Below are positions 11,151-21,867 of a stretch of DNA of 64,000 nucleotides, piece by piece. The DNA is from Takakia lepidozioides (taxonomy: Eukaryota; Streptophyta; Takakiopsida; Takakiales; Takakiaceae), in assembly GCA_030704615.1 (NCBI GenBank), contig CM060732.1:70351053-70415052 (forward strand), written 5' to 3'. Position numbers and translations under genes: made by a program. The notes below the pieces were generated by a model. It was not told the DNA's origin, did not search any database, and saw only the letters and a program-made list of their open reading frames with translations. Numbering within the stretch: position 1 is the first letter of the stretch; the number at the start of each line of letters is the position of its first letter.

Positions 11151-11979
11151 GGTACCTTCTTCAACATCATGAAATGGGAATCAAAGTTGAAAGATGCATG
11201 GGCATTACCAGGGTGAGGAAAGAGCAGAGGTGGTCCCATGCATGAGATTTGACCCCTGTGAATGTGGACTTCCTGGACTCCATCATACGCAGGAAGCTGA
11301 CGTTTGCCGTTTTCCGCTGGAACTGCGGACCCACTACTCTGGAGACACAAAGTCGGGCTTCGTAAGGTCGTTTCCCTGCCCTGTGGTTAGTCCTTTCATC
11401 AGCTGTCATGGAAATCTGCTGGATCTCTGTACACACAATGCGATGATCTGCCTGTGGGCAATCAAGAACTGCCCCACCAGTCCCTGCAGGCCCTGACCCA
11501 GAATCAACGGCAGCCGTAGCACCGGCAGACCCACCTGCCTCCGCAGTCTGTTTCCCTTTGTTTTTCTTCTTCCCACCCGCGGGGGTGGACGTCTTTGCTA
11601 GCTCCTTCTTACTCAGCTGCGCAAGGAACCTAGCCTGCAACTCCTCATCTGTCAGGGGTGCCAAGGCATTTGCATTCTCATTCTGATTTCTCAAGACGTT
11701 CTCCTCCCACGGAGTGGACTGCCGAGGGCAGTCGAGGTACCACCCGTAGTCGTTGTAATGTGCCCGACCCCAATCCTTCACAATTCCCGCAGTGAACATA
11801 GTGGTGTCGTCGTCTGGGTTCGCCCATCCACGAATAAAGTCCAGATCATCATTGAGAGCCTTATCTGGAATAAGAACAAAGTGAAAGTACCTGCATCCAC
11901 ACCAGTGTTCCTACTCAGAGCATATATCCCCACAGACCACAAGAACTCACCTGTTCACTGCATATTTGCAGACTACACC

Positions 11980-12437
11980 TTAAGATGTCGTTGACGACAT
12001 CTTAAAATCCAGGAACTTGAAGAGAATTTGAAGAGATACAGAACAACAGAAAACAGACATGCTCAACTGAACTATTTCCGAGAGCCCAAAGAACAGCCAT
12101 TTAAGATGTCGTCAACGCCATCTTAAATCAACCCCTACGCACATGGTATTTTTTCGTTGTCTGACGAAAAATGACTTGCTAGACTACAAAAGAATGCCTG
12201 TTACGACATCTTAAATTGCAGGAAGCACAACAAAACAATGACGACCTGCAGATGAACAAGAAACAGATGTGTGCAACTGTACAGTTTTGAAGAGCCCAAA
12301 GAGCAACGATTTAAGGTGTCGTCAACACCACCTTAAATCGACCCAGTTCATACATCAAATTCTTTGTGTAGTACCGAAAAATTGCTATTTGCACTACAGA
12401 CAATGCCTGTTTTAAGATGTCGTCAACGATATCTTAA
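11980..12437. repeat. Left palindrome cluster
   Basis: Copies of a palindrome with 12-base arms TTAAGATGTCGT / ACGACATCTTAA around a 2-base centre lie at 11980-12005 (perfect), 12101-12126, 12311-12336 and 12412-12437, with a half-site near 12202. Spacing is about 100-120 bases. They fall in what looks like an intron of the minus-strand gene. Confidence 0.9.
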
Positions 12438-14240
12438 TGTAGTGCCATCAACATAAAAGGCGGTACCTGTACAGAACTTGTTTCATTGCCTGCTCCCTGT
12501 TATACTGATGGTCAAAGTCCTGCGAGCGCAGTATTCCCCCTTCCTTCTCGAACTCACGGAAAAATGCATACTTCCACAGCTCTCTTCTCCATTTCCGAAC
12601 GTATGACTGGAACTTGATGCTCGGAGTGGTCATTGTGATCTTGTAGTCCAACAGTGATTTCTCAAAAGTATCTATAGCCCACTTCTCCAGCTGCACAACC
12701 ATCCGCCACATTTTGAGTTAATCAACATAAGAAACCATGTACTCATTGCTGGAACAGTCGCAATGTTTTTATAGTCTCACCTGGCTCCAGAAGGTCGCTT
12801 TGTGCAACCAAGTGTCGAATGTGCGGTCGCTGACAGGTGTCACCACCCCAGTCTCAGGGTCCTTCATTGGTTTTGGGAAATTGTTTGTATCTCGGATGAT
12901 CGGATCCGAGTTCCAGATTTCCAGCCACCTCACTTTCTGAGCAGGGTCAAACATGGAAATTGAAAGGCGGTGGAGCTTTTCCTGTGTCATCTCTGGCTTA
13001 GTGGGCTTGTTCCAATGGATGCGAACCTGCTCCAGAAACCCCTTTCCCAATCCGGGGTCAGCGATTCGAATGTGTTTGTCGAACGCGCTCTTGAGGTTCT
13101 TCCTGCACGTATCCATGTTCGCCTTCATTTTTGCCTCCACCCCGTTTGCCGTTCTCTCATCCTCATCTGTAGTGGCGTAATACTCCAGCTTGGCTCGTTC
13201 TCCCGCTTCTGCTATTTTTTGCTGTGACACACCCATGTAACCCTCGTGTCAACAAAACCAAAGCAAAAACATGGCATATCCATAATTCAAGAAGAATGGC
13301 AGTCCGCACATAAACTCACCACGTACAAGTAGTCGAGAAACACCTCCCTTGTCAGGTTGTACCAAGTCTCATTCTTCTTGATTGTTTGGCACTTTTTCAG
13401 TGTGTCCGGGGACAAGACACTCGCAAATGTTTCCAACGGCATCACTCCTCTGCTTTGCATACAAAACAAGAAATGGACTATGTTGGTGGTGACATGGGAT
13501 GTCTCCGTCCCCCTGCAAATGCGAACAGGTCAGTTGACAAAGTTTAAAGATTGACAGAACAATGAAATTGGAGACAAGAAGTGGGCAAGACTCTTACTTG
13601 TTGATATCGTGCATTGCAGTTAGAAGCTGCGTGAACTTCCCCTCCGGATCGAGGACCATTGTCTAAACCCGATAGTGCCACTCTTTGTTCTCCGCATACA
13701 TCTTGCTGATGTACTCCATCCAGGGCACCAAACGGTGGTTGCCATCCCAGACAAAGAACATTTTGTTCATGTACTGGATGTGTGTTGGGTTCTGTGAAAG
13801 CTCAATCTCAAACTCCGTATTCACTTCTTTCCAAGCGGGTCCCAATTGTCCATTACATCGAGGTCAACCAATTTCTCAGATCCCTGGAGATCAGTCAGTG
13901 ACACGTAAAACACAGCCGAACCCTTCAAGTACCCATGGATAAAATCCCCCTGTAGCTTCTTGATGTCGTGGTGAAGGGCAGGGCGAACTGCTGGCATAGA
14001 AATCATCCGGCACAGAGGAATGAAAAGAGTGCCGTCTTTCACTTCCATGGAGTTGATGACTTTCCTCGAGTTTACCTTGGTGGTGTACATAAGAGAGTGC
14101 ACCTTGGCTTCATAGTTGGCGTCCACAACAACGTCCCTGTCTTCAAGAACAACCGTTTCCTCTGTAGGCTGGCTTCCCCCGGCTTTCTTTCTCTTTTTCT
14201 GCAAAATGTAATGTGTTATGACACACAAATCATGGCACGA

Positions 14241-15433
14241 TTAAGATGTCGTCAACGACATCTTAATTTGTTGTTATTCCAGGGTGATTTCCCAATGTTT
14301 GAGGGTCAATGCAGTTGTAGATTAAGGTGTCGTTGACGACATCTCAATCTGTTGTATTTCTAGAGTGTTTCAGATTGCTTCAGTGTTTCAGAGTGATTTT
14401 CTCATGTTTTGGGTTCAATTCATTGGAGATGAAGATGTCGTCAACGACATCTTAATCTGCTACAGTTGTAGGGTGATTTTCTCATGTTTTGAACTGAATG
14501 CAGGAGCAGATTAAGATGTCGTCAACGCCACCTTAATCTGATGTAGTTGTAGGGTGTTTTTTGGATGTTTTATGTTGAATTCATTGGCATATTAAGATGT
14601 CGTCAACGACAGCTTAATCGGCTGTTTTTCAATGGTGATTTCCCCATGTTTGAGGTTCAATGCAGTGGCAGATTAAGGTCTCGTTGACGACGTCTTAATC
14701 TGCTATAGTTCTAGTGTGCTCCAGATTGATTTTTTGATGTTTTCGGTTCACATCATTGGAGATTAAGATGTCGTCAACGACATCTTAATGTGCTACAGTT
14801 GTAGGATGTTTTTATCATATGTTGGACTGAATGTAGAAGCAGATTAAGATGTTGTCAGCGCCACCTTAATCTGTTGTAGTTGTAGGGTGAGTTTTGGATG
14901 TTTGAAGTTCAATTCATTGGCAGATTAAGATGTCGTCAACAACAGCTTAATCGGCTGTTTTCCTAGAGTGATTTCCCCATATTTGAGGTTGACTGCAGTG
15001 GCAGATTAAGCTGTCGTTGACGACAGCTTAATCTGCTGTAGTTGTAGACTGTTTCTCCCATGTTTGTTTTGATTGCAGAGGCAGATTAAGGTGTCGTCAA
15101 CGACACCTTAATCTGTTGTAGTACTAGACTGTTTTGTCCATGTTTTGGGTTCAATTCATTGGTAGATTAAGACGTCGTCAACGACACCTTAATCTGCTAT
15201 AGTTCTAGGGTGTTTTGCCCATATTTGGGTTCAATGGGGAGGCAGATTAAGATGTCGTCAACGACATCTTAATCTGCTGTTTTTCAAGGTGATTTCCCCA
15301 TTTTCGAAGTTGAATGCAGTGGCAGATTAAGCTGTTGTCAACGACAGCTTAATCTGTTGTAGTTCTTGGGTGTTTTCTCCATGTTTTTGGTAGAACGTAG
15401 TGGCAGATTAAGATGTCGTCAACGACACCTTAG
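14241..15433. repeat. Central palindrome array, ~81-bp period, 15 copies
   Basis: Fifteen copies of the TTAAGATGTCGT-NN-ACGACATCTTAA palindrome start at 14241, 14322, 14429, 14511, 14592, 14673, 14763, 14844, 14925, 15006, 15086, 15167, 15247, 15327 and 15408. Apart from one 107- and one 90-base step the spacing is 80-82 bases. The spacer is also repeated (TAGTTGTAGGGTG...TTTTCTCATGTTTTG...). Changes in one arm are often matched in the other (AAGCTGTCGT with ACGACAGCTT at 15006; AAGGTGTCGT with ACGACACCTT at 15086). The array sits in an intron of the minus-strand gene, upstream of the transposase. Confidence 0.95.
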
Positions 15434-15879
15434 TCTTTCTTCATTTTAACCTTCCTAAGTAAACCTTTACCCGCAAAGGTAACCTTTTAGGTAGCGTTAT
15501 CGACACCTCAATCTAACTTTTTTGTGTTGCAAAGACCATGGATTCGAATGTATGAACTAACCTTCTCTGGCTTCGTTCCTCCGCTGGAAGACCCGCCCCC
15601 CACTGCACGCCTTCTGCCTTGCACCTGGCCCTTCTCCTTCACGGATTTCGGAGGCACTTGTGTGTTTTTCTCCTGCTCCTCAGTGCCTGTGACCTGTCGT
15701 GGACACTATGGGCAACAGGTGTCGAGTTCTCTGCGAGACAGCCCGCAAGCATCCCACCGAAAAACGAAAACCCCAATTATGAGCCGTTACGTTTTTGGAT
15801 GATTAGTCATTCCTTGATAGGGAGGGATGAAAACCTAACTGCCATCGACTTTTGTCATTTGCCCGAGGGATGTCTTCGG

Positions 15880-16182
15880 AGGTTACATTCTGGCGTTCAT
15901 CATTTCAGACTCGCCACACTGGAGCATCCCAAGAACGAGAGCGTTTCCAGAAAGAAGAGAGCGAGAAGGCAGTCTATGTACTTCACGTCTGCTAGGCAGA
16001 GGTTGAGAGCAAGAGAGAGGATGAAGAAAGCTAGGAAGGCTTTGAATTTGTCAGAGGGAGGGAGCGATCGTGAGGGGGAGGGTTTCGTGGGCGAAGGGAT
16101 GGAGAGTCTGGCAGGGAAGGAGCCCATTTTGGAAAAGCAGCTCGAGGATCTGTTGGAGCTGCCTCTATTGCAACCGATATAG
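15880..16182 (+). other. Basic open frame upstream of the transposase
   Basis: About 100 codons look protein-like: a strongly basic run (RKKRARRQSMYFTSARQRLR, then ARERMKKARKALNLSE) followed by an acidic Gly/Glu tail, ending at TAG 16180. A possible donor (CAGGTGAGTT) lies at about 16382. It could be a 5' exon of the transposase gene with a nuclear-localisation signal, but I could not join it in phase. Confidence 0.35.
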
Positions 16183-16652
16183 GAGGAGGAAGTTTAAAGG
16201 GAGAGCAGTGCTCCTGCGGAGGAGGAGGCAACGCAGCAAAGTCCACAGAGGGGCCTGCCAACAAGGGGGCGGCCCTCCTCCATGCAGCTGTCTTTGCGCC
16301 CGTTGAAGAAGAAGGCTCAAGCGGAAAGCAGCGTCGGGCTGGGAGAGGAGGACACTTCCAGCGGTGGATAGAGTTTGATCCAGGTGAGTTCAGTAGCACA
16401 TTGGCTTTACATGACCTTGTTCCCTGACTCGAAGCGATAAGAAGAGCAATTGACACTTAAATATAGGCATGTCACGTATCCATGTTAGACATAAGGGGTT
16501 CGACCCACACCGCAATCACTGAGGATGTGGCATCTGCAAAGTCGGCCGCAATTCTTGCCTGTCAGAATCATGTGTCCGGCGGTCTGTGATCTGATATTCA
16601 TGGGATAAAATTCACCAGTATCTGTCAGAGTCAAAGCCGGCTACTAAACAGC

Positions 16653-19600
16653 ATGCAAAGAAATAATTTGCCTCAACACCTTCACTCGGTGGATCCACTG
16701 AGACATTGTCAGGAAGTGGTTCCACGAATTCGCCTGCTCTCCACTGCCCACACTCCCGTGCTCGTTCCTACAATGTCTCTCAACTCCGACGTCGCTGTTT
16801 TCCACTCCAACGCGCAAGCGGAGTACCTGAGTGTAGTAGCCGACGTGAATGGGCTCGCCGTAGTTCAAGAAGACTTGCTTTGTGTGACCTTCCGCTTTGA
16901 GGCAGGGACTATACATGTAGTGAGAGAGGTGTATGACAAAGTTGGTAAGGTCGAGGGCACATGCATTCAGAAACCACATTTGTCTGGCAGTCGGCGAGAG
17001 TGGAGAGTTCCACCAGCAAAGTATCGCGTTCATGGGGATCAAAGACGTCTGTCGGGAGGTTCCATAGTCACGCCCGGAACAGCAGCTTCGGTGGCTCAGG
17101 TGCCCAAAACTCTGCCCATCAAAAGAGAAGAGACAACCTCCACCACATTTGTTGATATCTCCGATAGCTCAGAAGAGGACGTGTCGGAGCTCCCACCTCC
17201 TCCGAATCAACGTCTGCTGGGGGACCCTGATGTGCAAGAAGTTGCAATTGTCATACCGAAGTTGCAGTCCTTGAGGGGGTTGCCAGGATGCAAGAGTGAT
17301 GTGAGAGGCATTGACTGGGATACACAGCGAATCGTTAGAGCAAAATATCTACCCAATGAATTTAATGGTGATATCATTTTTGAGCTGCCACCAGTGACAT
17401 CCTCTGGGGGATTGGCAGGACGAATGGCGGGCATGGACAAGAAGCACGATGGACATCCATGGTGCCGGACGAAAACTTCCAATATATGCAACCCGCATGG
17501 CTTGAAGTTCCGTAGATCGATTTGCGTTGGACACCTTCGTTGTCCAAATGCATCTTGCCAGCACTTCCAAATGGGCGGTTTGGCAAATGAGACGGAATGG
17601 GAAGGTGTCAACGACAACCCTTTCAAAGTAGGTTGTGCTCCTGCAAGCAGTACTACTCTTGTTTGCAAGTTCTGTAAATTGGTCCCACAGTGCATCGCAG
17701 ATTGCAATGCACGTATGTACTGCGTGCTTCACAATTGCAGTTACCTCACAAGGGCATGTATTTATATCGGCATTCATGCACATCCGGTGTCCCGAGGACA
17801 GTGCAGAGAGACAATTGATACAGTCCGTTCACTGCTTCAACACGAAATTCATAGTGCTCCTGGTGCATCGCCATCAGCCATTGCTCTGGCAGCAAGCAAA
17901 GGATTCCTACAAAAGTATTTGTTTGGGGAATCGCCGGAGTCCACCACTAAATTTTACACTGACTCCCTTGACGATGTTCTGGACCATTTCTCAACATTGA
18001 GTTCTCCGAATGTGCGAAATCAAATCAACGTCCTAAGGGGGGGTGCTGCCAACACAGGCTTTATGGATAGCATCCTGGAGTTAAAGCGTATAAGCCGATA
18101 TGACTTCATTCAGGACAGTGTTTTCTCGGGGCAAGGTGCCAGGAAAGTGTACTTATTCAAGATGTCCACAATTGGTGAGGGATTGGGAGTTAGTCTGGTG
18201 CGAAGAATGCAGCCTGGTGGTGATCTTCAGAAATCATGCGTTATGTTTGATCACGTGAAACGTGTGAAGGAATGGACGACCATGGCCTGTCATGTATACG
18301 ATCCTACATACCAGAGAGTGATGACTGTTGTTGTTTGTGACATGTAGTCGGAGGACACAAAGTCACAAATTCTTATGTGGAAGTCCCTTGTTAACGTCGT
18401 GATAGCTCATGGTGTCCCAGATCCAAACTTCACTGGGTTCATGGCTGACAGCGCTCAAGCGAATTGGAATGTTGTCTGTACAGTTTTCGGTTCAAGCGAC
18501 CCCAAAGTACCAATGGAAGGCCGGGAACGAACTTGCCTCTTTCATTGGAGCTAGTCCCTACAACGCCTCACAAAAGAGTTCCATAAAACTGGAGTTGCGG
18601 GAGGAGCATATGAGACTATGCCGTCTGTATAAAGATGCCACCTCCAAACAGGCAGCCAACTCTATGTTCCAGACTATTCGAGCATGGTGGTACTCATCTG
18701 AGGCAGCCAGTCTGGATGGAATCAAAGAACTGGAAGACTGGTTGGGGTTCTGGCATTTCAGATATAGACAGTGGGGTGCCTTCATGACAACTGTAAGTTA
18801 TTAGCGGATTAGCATGATTTTCCTTTATTCCTTCTCGTCGGGAGATATATCATGGAACATACAGGCCCTCCAATCCAGTTCTTATGTTGCTGTACGTAAT
18901 CATGCTTGTGTTGAATTGCATGCAAAACATGTCACTGGAGGACATTGCCGATATGCCCTCCTGCAATCTAGCGGAGACTGTGCATAGTCAGTGGATGGCA
19001 CAATCCGGCAAAAACGGGAGGAACCTCTACGTTGCGACTGCAGATGACATGGTCCGGGCTGTTTCGCAACAAACAAGGTACCGAGACTTCCTGAGGGGAT
19101 GGGGAGCTGATAAAGGTCCAGACAGGGAAGAGTTGCTACTTAGGGCTGCAAATAGAGCGAAGCATCCCGCTAAAATGGCGCGTGCTGTGAATGAGTTCAC
19201 AAATGGAACACCTTTGCAGTCCAGGCTCCCACATCTGGAAGGGGAGGAAGGATTCGGTTCATGCAAGCGCAAACATGACACCCCACCAGGATCCGCTGGT
19301 GACTCCCATCGGCATGACAGGGATAATTACTCAATCCCTTGTGTGCCTGTGCGGCCTCCGACATTCGAATCTGGCAGTCCCTCTGTCGGTGCCTGTTCTT
19401 CTGTTGTATATATATCCCTCTGCTCCAGTGCGGGGAGAGGGAGGGATGATGCTGGCGGTGGAAGAGTCCGATTGTGTGGATGCAATATGGCACATTGAAC
19501 AGACATCCCAAAGATCAAAAGTTGGGTGTTCTGCTGTTAAGGCATTGTCCTTTGTGAAGTGCACTAGCAAGATTTCTAGGGGCGGAGGCGGGACTCCTGC

Positions 19601-20315
19601 CCCGTCTTTCACTGGTTTATTCAAACATTACGGTGCGCGAGAGTCCAGGCCTCACAAGTTCTGGTTTTGCCCTGATGACATTCAGCGTTGTGTGATGGGG
19701 ACTTGTCAGGATTCAGTCCTCAGCAAGACTCAAATTCCAGCCGTGTGGCCAGTGAAGTTGGGAACATGTCTGTCGAAGCAAGAAATTGAGATGCTGGAGG
19801 ATGCCAAATTTCGTCTTCCAAGAGGCCCAGTAGTCATAACACCAGTTTCATGTCGGGGTTCGCAATCCGCATTCCCCCCACGTCCACCACATGGGAACGA
19901 CTGGCCTACGAAACGAAATGGAAAATAGGTCCGTCATGTTGAGGCAGGTCCCGAAAACGATTGCAAAATTGAGTCAGCAAGAAACCTGCAGTGTCGGGTG
20001 ACCCAAGTTGTCAATGTCCCCCCTCCAGGCTATGGGCAGGTGTACAGTTTGGTGACATCGGGTTCTGTTGTTCACGACAGGACTTATGAGGTAACTGTTG
20101 GCAATTTTCCAAATTGCACATGCCCGGACTTCCAGAACACTTTATCAAGCTCTATTGGAAAGAAACCCAAATTTGTCCCGTGCAAACACCTATACTACAT
20201 CTACATTCACATGATGTTTTGTGATCCTCACCGAGACACGTGCATTCACCAGTGTACAATGGGTCCCACTGACATTCATACACTTCTGCAGCGTGATATG
20301 ATTACTGAAATGTGA
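16653..20315 (+). pseudogene. MULE-like transposase with C-terminal SWIM zinc finger, decayed
   Basis: A 564-codon frame runs 16653-18347 and continues in frame after a TAG at 18345. Residues 156-176 combine LPIKREE with FVDISDSSEED. A Cys-rich segment (ICVGHLRCPNASCQHF) follows, then a long core ending VCDM. After the stop come GFMADSAQANWN and RTCLFHW, resembling the second catalytic Asp and the C/H motif of MULE DDE domains. A frameshift near 18540 leads to the next segment (FRYRQWGAF). More exons follow (QQTRYRDFLRGWGADKG; PHKFWFCPDDIQRC). The last, 19998-20315, holds the SWIM signature CTCPDF...PCKHLYYI and ends at TGA. The DDE family assignment rests on these motifs only. Confidence 0.7.
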
Positions 20316-20447
20316 GGTGTTCAGAAGGAGCTGGATTCTTTGACAATGACTCCACTTTGTTCAATGTAATGTTTTTAACATGTTCTATTTATGTTTTGGC
20401 TGAATCTGTTTTCGGTTTGTTTGTTTTGGGGTTAGTGGTTTTTCCAA
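20316..20447 (+). other. 3' flank of the transposase gene
   Basis: A T-rich stretch without coding signal between the transposase stop and the right palindrome cluster; a likely 3' UTR. Confidence 0.4.
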
Positions 20448-21150
20448 TTAAGATGTCGTTGACGACACCTTAATCCACCCACCTGCACACGCACTGCCTT
20501 CGTACCTTTGTTGGATTCATATTTTTTGGGTTATTTGGGTTTTTGGATGAATTGAAATGTCGCAAAGGTGATGGGAAATAAGATGTCGTTGACGACACCT
20601 TAATTCCTGCAACCTGCACATGCACCGCTGTGGAAGTTTTGTTCAGGTGGTCGGAATTAAGATGTCGTTGACGACATCTTAATCCCCCCGACCTGCACAT
20701 GCACTGCCTTCAAAATTCTGTTGAGGTTGTTGGAATTAAGATGTCGTTGACGACACCTTAATCCCCCCTGCACACGCACCGCCTGCAAAGCTTTCCTGGG
20801 TTCATTTTTTCTGGTTTTTTGGGTTTTTCCATGAATTGTCATATCGCAACATGTTGTGGGAATTAAGATGTCGTTGACGACACCTTAATCGCCGCGACCT
20901 GCACACGCACCGCCTTCAAAGTTTTGTTGGATTTCTGTTTTTTTCCTTTTTTGGGCCATACTCTGAAAAGACATGTGGCAGCAGCTGGTGGGATTTAAGA
21001 TGTCGTTGACGACACCTTAATTGCCACGACCTGCACAGGTGTAGACTTCGTAGTTTTGTTGGATTCAAATTTTCTGGTTTTTTGGGATTTTCCATGAAAT
21101 GTTTGTGGCAACAGGAGGTGGGAATTAAGATGTCGTTGACGACACCTTAC
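20448..21150. repeat. Right palindrome cluster, 7 copies
   Basis: Seven copies start at about 20448, 20578, 20657, 20736, 20863, 20995 and 21125, spaced roughly 79 or 127-132 bases. All have centre TG (GTCGTTGACGAC) and most have one arm changed to ACACCTTAA. The spacers (GACCTGCACACGCACCGCCTTC...TTTTGTTGGATTC) differ from those of the central array. Twelve of 15 central copies have the opposite centre, CA, so the two arrays are mainly in inverted orientation on either side of the transposase. Confidence 0.92.
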
Positions 21151-21867
21151 CCTCCCCCACCACCTGGACACACACCGCCTTCAATGTTTTTTTGGACTCA
21201 ATTTTTTGCGTTCATTGTTTTTGGAGAAATGTTTCTGCGATTTGGTTTTGTCCTCCACTTCTCATGTTCTATCCTCCTCCCTCCTCTGCAGCCCCACCCC
21301 CATCAGAAGAGTCCATAGGTAACTCAAATTTACTCCTGTATGTAATTGCCTTCTAACTTCAGCAGTTTCCTTCAAGTTCCCTCAAAGTAAGTACTGCCAG
21401 GATCAGCCGACAAATCTGAAATTCAAGACACACTCGAGATGCAATTGCTCCACGTGAAACAAAAACGAGGTCATGGTTCATCCATTTCGCTCATTTCTCA
21501 TCCACCATTCATCATTTCCACTTTTCATTCACCCTGAAACCATTCATCCGTCGGCTTTTTCATCGCACATTCGTACCATACGGTCGTCATGGAGCTTGGA
21601 TTGTCCCATCGGATGGGGTGTGCATGCGTCCGTGCATTGTAGTTTTTTTCCACGGCAATAGGCCCTCTTCTTCCCTCGGTTGTAGGCTCCCATTCACTAA
21701 TCTGCTCACGCCTTGAATCTGCTCACGCTTTAGGGATTTTGCTCACGTTTTCCACTTTAAGCGTGAGCGTGCTCACGTGAGCTGCTCACACGATAGTTGC
21801 TCTCGTTTTCCACGCCTCCACGAAATCCCGTTTCCTTTTCAAGGGCATGTTGTTATTGTCATTCACA
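21151..21867. other. Intergenic, with a TGCTCACG mini-repeat
   Basis: No gene seen. At about 21707-21792 the octamer TGCTCACG or its complement occurs at least five times, including the palindrome GCTCACGTGAGC, and GTTTTCCAC occurs twice. This cluster lies at the broken end of the LINE. Confidence 0.5.

Larger units (their letters stand above)
11167..15690 (-). pseudogene. Transposon partner gene with a DGNHR (ParB-like?) motif, decayed
   Basis: Minus-strand exons read from splice sites and phase: about 15690-15562 (basic, ends GTKPEK), 14198-13598, 13512-13320, 13242-12781, 12690-12467, and about 11864-11167. Exon 2 (14198-13598) starts KKRKKAGGSQPTEE and holds LFIPLCRMISMPAVRPALHHDI and later FFVWDGNHRLVPWMEY; DGNHR is at 13746-13732. 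The order of an N-terminal IPL/R segment and a later DGNHR recalls ParB/sulfiredoxin-type domains, an inference from motif only. The last exon has a Lys/Gly/Ala/Ser-rich linker (KKNKGKQTAEAGGSAG). Defects: a one-base frameshift near 13850 and an in-frame TAG at 13665-13663. The junction between the last two exons is unresolved. Role unknown; it may assist transposition. Confidence 0.55.
11150..21160. mobile_element. Decayed large DNA transposon with palindrome arrays (composite)
   Basis: Two divergent genes, an unfamiliar minus-strand gene with a DGNHR motif (11167-15690) and a plus-strand MULE-like transposase with a SWIM finger (16653-20315), share the region with three arrays of the same 26-bp palindrome (11980-12437, 14241-15433, 20448-21150). 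The palindrome occurs nowhere else that I can see in the window, which binds the parts into one element. Its exact ends and target-site duplication could not be read. The left limit lies between the PPR remnant and about 11290; the right limit is near the last palindrome. Both genes carry stops or frameshifts, so this copy is inactive by itself. Confidence 0.65.

Noticed and set aside
14241-15433. CRISPR array
   Set aside because: Regular repeats with spacers suggest one at first, but the genome is eukaryotic, the spacers are themselves repeated, and no cas genes exist.
15524-15802. Plus-strand Pro/Ser-rich frame
   Set aside because: It overlaps a better minus-strand exon ending GTKPEK that joins the next exon in phase.
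20470-20842. Minus-strand open frames repeating IK(V/M)SSTTS and LRCRQRHLN
   Set aside because: They are translations of the palindrome array itself; the apparent peptide repeat follows from the DNA repeat.
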